Assembly (NCBI RefSeq): GCF_001423105.1
Contig: NZ_LMNV01000003.1
Span: 42,412-106,411 of the forward strand
Reading direction: 5' to 3'
DNA length: 64,000 nt
DNA from: Frondihabitans sp. Leaf304
GTDB lineage: Bacteria > Actinomycetota > Actinomycetes > Actinomycetales > Microbacteriaceae
The first letter of the stretch is position 1. Each line of letters starts with the position of its first letter. Of this stretch, positions 57,133-64,000 are shown in pieces. The notes below the pieces were generated by a model. It had not been told where the DNA came from, searched no databases, and saw only the letters and a program-made list of their open reading frames with translations. Both the position numbers and the translations under genes were made by a program.

Positions 57133-58320
57133 ATGGCTGACCAGACATACGACTACGTCATCATCGGCGGAGGCATGACCGCCGACGCCGCCGCCAAGGG
57201 CATCAGAGAGGTCGACGCCGACGGCTCGATCCTGATCCTGAGCGACGACGTCGATGCGCCGTACACGCGGCCTGCGCTCTCCAAGAAGCTCTGGATCGAT
57301 CCGGATTACACCCCCGACGACAACGACCTCGGCACGGTCGACGAGACCTCTGCCGAGGTCCGCTTGTCGACGAGGGTGGACCGGCTCGATCGGATCGACC
57401 GACGCGTCGTCACGACCGGTGGCGACAGCATCGGCTACGGCCGACTGCTGCTTGCCACCGGCGGGCAGCCGACGACCCTCGACCTGCCGAACGACGACGA
57501 GCGGGTCATCTACTTCCGGACCGCCGAGGACTACCGCCACCTGCGCGCCCTCTCCGGTTCGGGCAAGCACGTGGCCGTCGTCGGCGGTGGGTACATCGGC
57601 TCCGAAATCGCCGCCGCTCTCGTGCAGAACGACACCCGGGTCACCATCGTCTTTCCCGACGACCACCTCGGCGGCTCGGTCTTTCCCGAGTCGGTGCAGT
57701 CGGCATTCGAGGCCCGCTACCGCGACCACGGAGTGACGCTCGCCGCCGGTCGACGTCTTGACAAGGGCGTGACCGCGGCGGAGGGCTTCCTCCTCACCCT
57801 CGACGACGGCTCGACCCTTGAGGTCGACGGAGTGGTCGTCGGCCTCGGCATCGAGCCCTCGGTGGCACTGGCGGAGGCGTCCGGGCTGGCAGTCGACGAC
57901 GGAATCGTCGTCGACCTCCGTCTCGCGACCGACGACCCCTTTATTTCGGCCGCGGGCGACGTGGCCTCGTACCCCGACGTGATCCTCGGTCGTCGTCGGG
58001 TCGAGCACGTCGACAACGCCAAAGAACAGGGCGCTGCTGCCGGACGCATCATGGCGGGCTCAGACGAGAAGTACACGCACACGCCGATGTACTACTCGAA
58101 GGTCTTCGATCTCGCCTACGAGGCAGTCGGCACTCTCGACTCGTCGCTCCAGACGGTAGAAGACTGGAAAGACGACGATTCGGCGGTCGTCTACTACCTC
58201 GACGGCGGAGTGCCGGTGGGAGTGCTGCTCTGGAACATCGCCGACTCCACCGACAAGGCGCGGCAGGTGCTGGCCGAAGCGCGTGCGCTCGGCGCCGACA
58301 ACCTCGTCGGTCTCATCTAG
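57133..58320 (+). CDS. FAD-dependent NAD(P)H oxidoreductase (ferredoxin-reductase/AIF type)
   Basis: 395 aa. Two Rossmann motifs: YDYVIIGGGMTADAAAKGI for FAD and KHVAVVGGGYIGSEIAAAL for NAD(P)H, then FISAAGDVASYP (FAD-binding ATG/GD motif) and the C-terminal AIF-like domain. It transfers electrons from NAD(P)H to a ferredoxin, rubredoxin or other acceptor not encoded nearby. TGAGGAG precedes the ATG. It is 50 nt behind dps in the same direction, so a joint role in iron or redox stress is plausible but unproven. Confidence 0.9.
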   Translation: MADQTYDYVIIGGGMTADAAAKGIREVDADGSILILSDDVDAPYTRPALSKKLWIDPDYTPDDNDLGTVDETSAEVRLSTRVDRLDRIDRRVVTTGGDSIGYGRLLLATGGQPTTLDLPNDDERVIYFRTAEDYRHLRALSGSGKHVAVVGGGYIGSEIAAALVQNDTRVTIVFPDDHLGGSVFPESVQSAFEARYRDHGVTLAAGRRLDKGVTAAEGFLLTLDDGSTLEVDGVVVGLGIEPSVALAEASGLAVDDGIVVDLRLATDDPFISAAGDVASYPDVILGRRRVEHVDNAKEQGAAAGRIMAGSDEKYTHTPMYYSKVFDLAYEAVGTLDSSLQTVEDWKDDDSAVVYYLDGGVPVGVLLWNIADSTDKARQVLAEARALGADNLVGLI

Positions 58321-58331
58321 CGGCCTTCGAC

Positions 58332-59186
58332 TCAGCCGAACAGTCGCGGCGGCAGCCCCGGCCGATCGAGCTCGATCGCGAAGACGCCACCGGAGAGCGG
58401 GAACTCCTCCAGCTGCTCCTCGGTGGCGTTTTCGCGAGCCGAGCCGACGTAGAGGGTCGACAGATCGGATCCTCCGATCGTGATCCCGGTGACATTCGGC
58501 GCCGGGACCTCGATCGTCTCGAGCTCTTCGCCCTCGGCCGACAGGTGCACGACGAGACCGGCTCCGTAGACCGCAGCCCAGAACTCGCCGCGGGCGTCAC
58601 GCACCAGACCGTCGAAGGCGCGTCCGACCGCGAACGGCTCCAGCTCACCCAGCAGGCCGTCGGCCCCGTACGAGCCGCAGAAGACCGTCTGCACTGCCGT
58701 GTCGGTCACCCACATCGTCGAGCCGTCATCAGTGAACTCGATGCCGTTGGTCGTGCCGAAGCCTCCCCTCAACACCGTCACGTCGCCCGCCGGTGTGACG
58801 CGATAGAGCCCCGCGTCGGGATCCTCGGTCGTGACCTCCATCGCTCCGACCACGAAGTTTCCGAACGGGTCGCACTTGCCCTCGTTGAGCCGCATTCCCG
58901 GGTGGCGGTGGCCGATCGACGCGAGATCCCCAAGGATCCGGCCCTCGTCGTCTGTCTCGACGACGCGATCCCCCAGTGCCGCGATCAGCCCTCCGCCCCG
59001 CCTCGGCTGGAACGACGCCAGGGGCGGAGGCAATTCGCTCTGGCGGTCGGCCGAGCCGTCTTCCGAGGTGCGGTGCAGCAGGCCGAGCGTGATGTCGCAC
59101 CAGAGCAGCTCGCTGCTGGCTGCGTCCCAGACGGGGCTCTCCATGAGGATCGCGCGGGCGTCGAGCAGAAGAGTGGGTTCGGGCAT
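58332..59186 (-). CDS. SMP-30/gluconolactonase/LRE family protein
   Basis: 284 aa six-bladed propeller. ESPVWDAASSELLWCDI holds the metal-binding Glu of the N-terminal family motif; RLNEGKCDPFGNFVVGAM (Asn and Asp) and TNGIEFTDDGSTMWVTDTA supply the other metal ligands. These enzymes hydrolyse lactones such as gluconolactone; the exact substrate is not clear. The stop is 12 nt from the reductase stop (convergent). Confidence 0.92.
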   Translation of the reverse strand: MPEPTLLLDARAILMESPVWDAASSELLWCDITLGLLHRTSEDGSADRQSELPPPLASFQPRRGGGLIAALGDRVVETDDEGRILGDLASIGHRHPGMRLNEGKCDPFGNFVVGAMEVTTEDPDAGLYRVTPAGDVTVLRGGFGTTNGIEFTDDGSTMWVTDTAVQTVFCGSYGADGLLGELEPFAVGRAFDGLVRDARGEFWAAVYGAGLVVHLSAEGEELETIEVPAPNVTGITIGGSDLSTLYVGSARENATEEQLEEFPLSGGVFAIELDRPGLPPRLFG

Positions 59187-59262
59187 GCCCCCGGTCTATC
59201 AGACTGGCGCCGAACTGCGGGGATCACGGGGGACGCCTCCCCTTTCGCCCAGCCGCGGGGAG

Positions 59263-59268
59263 CAGGCT
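59263..59268 (+). promoter_or_regulatory. -10 element, leaderless (GH15)
   Basis: CAGGCT, 6 nt before GTG 59275. Confidence 0.45.
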
Positions 59269-59274
59269 AAAGGG

Positions 59275-61131
59275 GTGACTAACACCCTCGAGCCCACCAC
59301 CGTCCGCAACTGGCGAACGCCGTCGATTCGTGAAGACGGCTACGTGCCGCTCCGCTCCTACGGGGTCATCGGCGACGGACGCACCGTCGCGCTGATCGCC
59401 GACGACGGTCAGATCGACTGGCTGCCCATGCCCGAAATGGACACCGACCCGGTCATCGCCGGCATCGTCGACTCCGGCAAGGGCGGTCGCTTCGAGTTGC
59501 GCCCGGTCACCGACGATTTCGAGGTCGACCGCTCGTACATCCCCGGCAGCAACGTGCTGACCACCCGGTTCCGTACGCCGACCGGAGTCGTCGAGATTAC
59601 CGACGCGCTCGTCACCGGTGTCGCCGGGCGCCTGCCCTGGTCGGAGCTGGTGCGCCGCATCGAGGGCGTCGAGGGGTCGGTCGATCTCGCCTGGGCGGTC
59701 ATTCCGGGCAACACCTTCGGCACGAACCCCATCGAGCGCATCGACACCGTCCACGGCCCCCTGCTTCGGGCCGGCGACATCAATCTGATCCTGATCGGCT
59801 CCGAGCACGGCCGGACCGACCCGACCGACGAGGGCGACGGCGTCTCCGACGGACCGCTGGAGTTCCGCGGTGCGTTCACGACGACGCCCGGCTCGCGCAC
59901 GATCCTCTGCCTGTGCGGCACGAAAGACGAACCGATCCACATCCCGAACGCCGACGTCGTCGATCAGGGCATTGACCGCACCATCGACAACTGGGCGCTG
60001 TGGTCGAAGAACTTCTCCTGGGACGGCGCCTGGTCGGAGGCGGTCACCCGCTCGACTCTCGCCCTCAAACTCCTCATCTACAGCCCCACCGGTGCCATCG
60101 CCGCGGCCTCGACCGCGGGGCTCCCCGAGAACCTCAACGGCAACAAGAACTGGGACTACCGCTTCGCCTGGGTGCGCGACCTGGCGTACACCGTCGAGGC
60201 GCTGCTCAATTTCGGGCTTCGAGAAGAGCCGCATGCCGCGGTGTCATGGATCCTGAAGTCCCTCAAAGAGCACGGCCCCGACATCAACATCTTCTTCTCG
60301 CTCGACGGCAGCCTTCCCGAGGATCCCACTGAGACCGGCTCAGAAGGATGGCACGGCATCGGCCCGGTCTACTCGGGCAACCCGGCTTCCGGTCAGCTGC
60401 AGCTCGGCGTTTACGCCGACATCCTCGCGATCATGAGCCAGTACGCCTCAGGCGGCAACATCATCGATGCCGGCACCGACAAACTGCTCTGCGCTTTCGC
60501 CGACGACGCCTGCCAGCAGTGGCAGAAGAAGGACTCGGGCATGTGGGAGCTCGAGGAGCTCCAGCACTACACCTCGAGCAAGATGGGCTGCTGGCAGGCG
60601 ATCGACGCGGCCTGCCACCTCGCCGACATCGGACAGCTCCACCCCGAGCCCGACGACCTGGCGCACTGGGTGAAGAACAAGAAGATGATCGAGGAGTGGG
60701 TCGACGAGCACGGCTGGTCGGAAGAGCTCGGCTCCTACGTGATGTACCCGGGCTCCTCGAAGATCGACGCGTCGGTCTTGCTGCACGCTCCCACCGGCTT
60801 CGACCGCGGCGAGCGCATGTCGTCGACGATCGACACCCTGCGCCGCGACCTCGGCGTCGGTCCGCTTCTCTACCGCTACTCCGGCATGGACGATGAAGAG
60901 GGCACCTTTGTGGCCTGCGCCTTCTGGGCGGTGTCGGCGCTCGCCTGTGTCGGGCGTCTCGACGAAGCGACCGCGCTCATGGACGAGCTCGTCGAGCAGG
61001 TCAACGACGTCGGCATGCTGGCCGAGATGATCGCCGAGGACGGCAGCTTCCTCGGAAACCTGCCGCAGGGTCTCAGCCACCTCGCGCTCGTCAACGCCGC
61101 GATCACAATTCACGAGCTCTCGACGAAGTAG
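59275..61131 (+). CDS. Glycoside hydrolase family 15 protein (glucoamylase/trehalase-like)
   Basis: 618 aa. The N-terminal beta-sandwich (LRSYGVIGDGRTVALIADDGQIDWLPMPEMD) is followed by the (alpha/alpha)6 barrel with NWDYRFAWVRDLAYTVEALL, SGMWELEELQHYTSSKMGCWQAID and FLGNLPQGLSHLALVNAAI. GH15 members cut alpha-glucans or trehalose. The usual WE-R motif reads WELEEL and PQAFSH reads PQGLSH here, so specificity may differ. No signal peptide; probably cytosolic. GTG start from the leaderless layout; a hairpin follows. Confidence 0.9.
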   Translation: MTNTLEPTTVRNWRTPSIREDGYVPLRSYGVIGDGRTVALIADDGQIDWLPMPEMDTDPVIAGIVDSGKGGRFELRPVTDDFEVDRSYIPGSNVLTTRFRTPTGVVEITDALVTGVAGRLPWSELVRRIEGVEGSVDLAWAVIPGNTFGTNPIERIDTVHGPLLRAGDINLILIGSEHGRTDPTDEGDGVSDGPLEFRGAFTTTPGSRTILCLCGTKDEPIHIPNADVVDQGIDRTIDNWALWSKNFSWDGAWSEAVTRSTLALKLLIYSPTGAIAAASTAGLPENLNGNKNWDYRFAWVRDLAYTVEALLNFGLREEPHAAVSWILKSLKEHGPDINIFFSLDGSLPEDPTETGSEGWHGIGPVYSGNPASGQLQLGVYADILAIMSQYASGGNIIDAGTDKLLCAFADDACQQWQKKDSGMWELEELQHYTSSKMGCWQAIDAACHLADIGQLHPEPDDLAHWVKNKKMIEEWVDEHGWSEELGSYVMYPGSSKIDASVLLHAPTGFDRGERMSSTIDTLRRDLGVGPLLYRYSGMDDEEGTFVACAFWAVSALACVGRLDEATALMDELVEQVNDVGMLAEMIAEDGSFLGNLPQGLSHLALVNAAITIHELSTK

Positions 61132-61162
61132 CGGCCTGGCGGCTGCGGCCGTGAGACGTGTT

Positions 61163-61202
61163 GCGGACTGACCGCCCTGCCGCGGCAAGGCGGTTAGTCC
61201 GC
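61163..61202 (+). terminator. Terminator after GH15
   Basis: GCGGACTGACCGCC pairs with GGCGGTTAGTCCGC over 14 bp (one G-T) around a 12-nt loop, followed by two copies of GCTTCGTGTCT. Confidence 0.7.
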
Positions 61203-61263
61203 TTCGTGTCTGCAGGCTTCGTGTCTCTGCCGGCTTCAGTTCTCTGTAGCCCGCGACCTGTCG

Positions 61264-62511
61264 TCAGCCAGCGAAACGAGTGAGACGCTCGACGGTCCGG
61301 CCGACACGAGCGGCGTCGTCCCACTCGTAGACCGTCGCCCCCGAGATGAGCACGCGCTCCGCGCGCGACTGCACGTCGAGGGGGTCACCCGACCAGATGA
61401 CGACATCGCCGTCCAGTCCCGGCTTGAGCGACCCGATCCGCGAGTCGAGCCCGAGAATCGCGGCCGGGTTGCTCGTCAGTGCGGCCAGAGCGACATCCTT
61501 CGGCAGACCCTCCTTCACCGCCAATGACGCCTGGTGCACGAGGTAGTTGATCGGCACGACGGGTGCATCCGTGGTGATCGCCACGGTCACGCCGGCCCGG
61601 TGAAGGGCGGCGAGGTTCGAGATCGCGCGATCCCGGAGCTCCACCTTCGACCTCGAGGTGAAGAGCGGCCCGTAGATCACGGGGATGTTCTTCTCGGCGA
61701 GCACGTCGGCGAGCTTGTGGCCCTCCGTCCCGTGGTTGACGATGAGTCGATAGCCGAACTCCTCGGCGAGGCGGATGGCCGTCGCGATGTCGTCGTGGCG
61801 GTGGGTGTGCTGATCCCAGGCGAGTTCGCCGTCGAGCACACGACCCAGGGTCTCGAGGCGGAGGTCGCGCCGGAAGGGCTCGCCCTTCTCGGCGGCGGCC
61901 TGGCGCTGGGCCACGTAGAACCGCGCATCCTCGAACGCCTGACGGAGGACGTAGGCAACACCGAGTCGGGTCGACGGCATGGCGTCCTTCCCGCCGTAGA
62001 CGCGCTTGGGGTTCTCCCCCAGGGCGGACTTGACGCTCACCGAGTCGGAGATGATCTGCTCGTCGATGGTTCGTCCACCCCACGTCTTGATCGCGACACT
62101 GAGACCACCGATGACGTTTCCGCTGCCGGGCTTGACGAGGATGCTCGTGATGCCACCCGACAACGCGTCACGGAAGCCCTCGTCGTCGATGTCGATGGCG
62201 TCGACGGCCCGGACACCTGCGGTGTTCGGATCGGTGAGTTCGTTCGTGTCGTTTCCGGCGGATCCATTGGCCTCCTCGTGAATGCCGACGTGCCCGTGCG
62301 CCTCGACGAAGCCGGGAACGACCCACCGGCCGCCCGCATCGATGACGGTGGCGCCCTCCGGCACCGTGACGTCAGCCGCCGGCCCGACGGCTGTGATGAG
62401 TCCGTCCTCGATGAGGACGGTGCCCCCGTCGATCGGAGCGGAAGTCACCGGGACCACGTGGCCTCCGGTGATGGCGACAACAGACGGAACGTGCAGAAGA
62501 GAAGTGGTCAT
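61264..62511 (-). CDS. Amidohydrolase family protein
   Basis: 415 aa. TIM-barrel amidohydrolase: PGFVEAHGHVGIHEEANG with the HxH metal pair, HTHRHDDIATAI, VNHGTEGHK and TTDAPVVPINY (final Asp). The N- and C-terminal beta-sandwich (ALTSNPAAILGLDSRIGSLKPGLDGDVVIWSGDPLD) is also typical. It resembles the imidazolonepropionase-like secretion-free group; substrate unknown. The ATG has both TACGGT at 6 nt and GGAGGG adjacent. Located 35 nt behind Ku on the same strand. Confidence 0.9.
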   Translation of the reverse strand: MTTSLLHVPSVVAITGGHVVPVTSAPIDGGTVLIEDGLITAVGPAADVTVPEGATVIDAGGRWVVPGFVEAHGHVGIHEEANGSAGNDTNELTDPNTAGVRAVDAIDIDDEGFRDALSGGITSILVKPGSGNVIGGLSVAIKTWGGRTIDEQIISDSVSVKSALGENPKRVYGGKDAMPSTRLGVAYVLRQAFEDARFYVAQRQAAAEKGEPFRRDLRLETLGRVLDGELAWDQHTHRHDDIATAIRLAEEFGYRLIVNHGTEGHKLADVLAEKNIPVIYGPLFTSRSKVELRDRAISNLAALHRAGVTVAITTDAPVVPINYLVHQASLAVKEGLPKDVALAALTSNPAAILGLDSRIGSLKPGLDGDVVIWSGDPLDVQSRAERVLISGATVYEWDDAARVGRTVERLTRFAG

Positions 62512-62517
62512 CCCTCC

Positions 62518-62523
62518 ACCGTA
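62518..62523 (-). promoter_or_regulatory. -10 element, leaderless (amidohydrolase)
   Basis: TACGGT, 6 nt before ATG 62511, in the 35-nt gap behind Ku. Confidence 0.5.
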
Positions 62524-62546
62524 CGACGCCGCGCGAGGCTCCGCGG

Positions 62547-63488
62547 TCAGCCGGCTTTTTTCGCCTCGGGCTTTTTGGCGGCGGGCTTCTTGGCGGCGGG
62601 GGTCTTCTTCGCGGCCGACTTCTTGGCCGCAGGCTTCTTGGCCGCAGGCTTCTTGCTCGCCGGCTTGCCCTGCTTGGCGGCACGGTTCTTCTCGACGCTC
62701 GCGCGCAGGGCGTCCATCAGGTCGATGACCTCGCCGCCCTTCTTCGTGTCGTCACTCTCGTCGTCCTCCGTCTCGCCGAACGTCGCATCGGTGTCGAGCG
62801 ACTCCCCCTCTTTGAGCTTGGCGTCGATCAGCTGCTGCAGTTCGCGCTGGTAGTCGTCGCTGAAGTCGGCCGGCTCGAAGTCGTCGCTCAGGCTGTCGAC
62901 GAGGCTCGCCGACATGTCGAGCTCCTTGTCGGTGATGCGGATCGCCTTCGACAGCGCCGGGAAGTCCGCCTCGCGCACCTCGTCGTCCCAGAGCAGCGAC
63001 TGCAGCATGAGCGTCTTGCCCCGCACGCGCAGGGCGCCGAGCCGCGTCTTCTGGCGCAGCGAGAAATGCACGATCGCGGTGCGATCGGTCTCCTCGAGGG
63101 TGCGACGGAGCAGCACGTACGCTTTGGCGGACGAGCCGTCCGGCTCGAGGAAATACGACCGGTCGAACATGATCGGATCGAGCTGATCGCTTGGCACAAA
63201 CTCGAGCACGTCGATTTCGCGACTCTTCTCTTCGGGCAGCGACTTCAGGTCGTCGCTCGACAGAACCACTGTCTGGTCGCCGTCGTCGTACGCCTTGTCG
63301 ATGTGCTCGTAGTCGACCACCTTGCCGCAGACCTCGCAGCGCCGCTGGTATCGGATCCTGCCCCCGTCTTTGTCGTGTACCTGATGCAGCGAGATGTCGT
63401 GGTCTTCGGTCGCGCTGTAGACCTTCACCGGCACGTTGACGAGGCCGAAGGTGATGGCGCCTTTCCAGATGCTTCGCATGCGGGCCAT
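62547..63488 (-). CDS. ku: Ku protein (NHEJ DNA end binding)
   Basis: 313 aa. The Ku core has MRSIWKGAITFGLVNVPVKVYSATEDHDISLHQVH, RCEVCGKVVDYEHIDKAYD and FLEPDGSSAKAYVLLRRTLEETDRTAIVHFSLRQKTRLGALR. The homodimer threads onto double-strand breaks and recruits LigD, which is not in this window. The C-terminal ~45 residues are a Lys/Ala/Pro-rich tail of PAAKK repeats, the basic extension that binds DNA in other actinobacteria. Start at ATG 63488 or the in-frame ATG 63479. Confidence 0.95.
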   Translation of the reverse strand: MARMRSIWKGAITFGLVNVPVKVYSATEDHDISLHQVHDKDGGRIRYQRRCEVCGKVVDYEHIDKAYDDGDQTVVLSSDDLKSLPEEKSREIDVLEFVPSDQLDPIMFDRSYFLEPDGSSAKAYVLLRRTLEETDRTAIVHFSLRQKTRLGALRVRGKTLMLQSLLWDDEVREADFPALSKAIRITDKELDMSASLVDSLSDDFEPADFSDDYQRELQQLIDAKLKEGESLDTDATFGETEDDESDDTKKGGEVIDLMDALRASVEKNRAAKQGKPASKKPAAKKPAAKKSAAKKTPAAKKPAAKKPEAKKAG

Positions 63489-63563
63489 TGTGCCCCGGTG
63501 CCGGGGGCGGCGACCGTGTCGACGGCCGTAGGCTGCGGCGTGACTCGAGCCAACAAGCGCGGA

Positions 63564-63627
63564 AAGTGACGCGCATCGGCCATGGCGACGTGGCGCGCCG
63601 CGACGGTTTGGCCGATCCGCGTCACTT
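63564..63627. repeat. ATCGGCC palindrome, copy 3
   Basis: AAGTGACGCGCATCGGCCA (63564-63582) pairs with 63609-63627 at 18 of 19 positions. The motif is shared with the two elements at 17.7-17.8 kb (AAGTGACGCGG, ATCGGCC). Confidence 0.75.
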
Positions 63628-63694
63628 CGCGGGGCGGGGCGGCCACACGACAGCTGAGGGGACAGGCGGGCCCCACGCGAGTTGACTGGTGCTC

Positions 63695-64000
63695 ATGAGC
63701 CAGCTCGACAAAAAAGACCCGATCAGCCTCTACCCGAAGCCGCCGTTCCCGAAGCAGGAGCAGTCGATCCCGGGGCTCGCCAGTGCCATGCAGCCCAAAC
63801 CCGACCATGGCGAGACGAGCTATGTCGGCAGCGGCCGATTGAGGGGGTTCCGCGGCCTCGTCACTGGCGCCGACTCCGGCATCGGCCGTGCCGCCGCGAT
63901 CTCGATGTCGCGCGAAGGTGCCGACCTGGTGCTCAACTATCTTCCCGACGAGCAGTCGGACGCCGAGGAGGTGCGCGACCTCCTCGAGTCGGAGGGACGC
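63695..64000 (+). CDS. SDR family oxidoreductase (partial, runs off the window)
   Basis: 102 codons visible, open at the right edge. After a ~50-residue N-terminal extension (SLYPKPPFPKQEQSIPGLASAMQPKPDHGETSYVG) comes the Rossmann motif GLVTGADSGIGRAAAI. This is the layout of the YghA/general-stress-type SDRs that use NAD(P)H. The second part with the Tyr-Lys active site lies outside the window. TTGACT is 7 nt before the ATG. Confidence 0.88.
   Translation, partial: MSQLDKKDPISLYPKPPFPKQEQSIPGLASAMQPKPDHGETSYVGSGRLRGFRGLVTGADSGIGRAAAISMSREGADLVLNYLPDEQSDAEEVRDLLESEGR

Noticed and set aside
1-64000. tRNA or rRNA genes
   Set aside because: No cloverleaf with a GGTTCGANTCC-type T-loop and CCA end, and no rRNA-like conserved stretch, was recognised on either strand by eye.

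Overview
The window is dense, GC-rich chromosomal DNA of an actinobacterium. Mycoredoxin, a class II HelD-type RNA polymerase remodeler, PNPase with M16 protease synteny, Ku, GH15 and maltokinase-like enzymes, and heavy GAC/CTC/GTC codon use all fit Micrococcales. The protein flavour suggests Microbacteriaceae; this family placement is from memory of related proteins, not a search. About 55 genes occupy most of the sequence. I see no rRNA, tRNA, CRISPR array, phage or transposase gene, so this looks like ordinary core and shell chromosome rather than an island.

Layout. 1-9 kb: histidine phosphatase and M16 protease, an inserted TetR regulator plus aldo/keto reductase, then pnp, a secreted cell-wall hydrolase and rpsO. 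9-22 kb: VanZ-like protein, M50 protease, apt, GH6 glucanase, HelD helicase, FKBP plus aldo/keto reductase, MFS exporter, PrsW and YihY membrane proteins, aspA. 22-37 kb: a PadR/ABC transporter operon, a second secreted hydrolase with the same C-terminal domain, diacylglycerol-kinase-like enzyme, Pit phosphate transporter, type B carboxylesterase, Na+/H+ antiporter, ABC-2-like membrane protein. 37-48 kb: Nudix, oligopeptidase B, DUF1697, CYTH-CHAD, maltokinase-like kinase, pyruvate dehydrogenase (quinone), mycoredoxin, VOC protein, an AbiEi/DUF559-like protein. 48-64 kb: SNF2 helicase, FAD/Rieske oxidoreductase plus phosphotransferase, FUSC-type exporter, lipase-like hydrolase, Dps with a FAD reductase, SMP-30, GH15, amidohydrolase, Ku, and the start of an SDR.

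The genes are mostly monocistronic or in two- to three-gene operons with 1-4 nt stop/start overlaps. Many (about 20) have a YANNNT hexamer exactly 6-7 nt before the start codon and no Shine-Dalgarno, the signature of leaderless transcription. This signature also reveals two tiny leaderless ORFs (15 and 10 codons) overlapping the start codons of the genes behind them.

The strongest unexplained signals are non-coding. They are: (1) a family of ~90-nt imperfect palindromes with AATTTGA-type ends, five copies, all in intergenic gaps; (2) a second palindrome family built on ATCGGCC; (3) an array of CCTGANNTCAGG palindromes between a DUF1697 gene and a CYTH-CHAD gene; (4) a clear excess of GGATCC across the window, including within genes in all reading frames; (5) a 9-bp-period repeat directly over the promoter of a cell-wall hydrolase. 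I did not find a clearly new multi-gene protein system.
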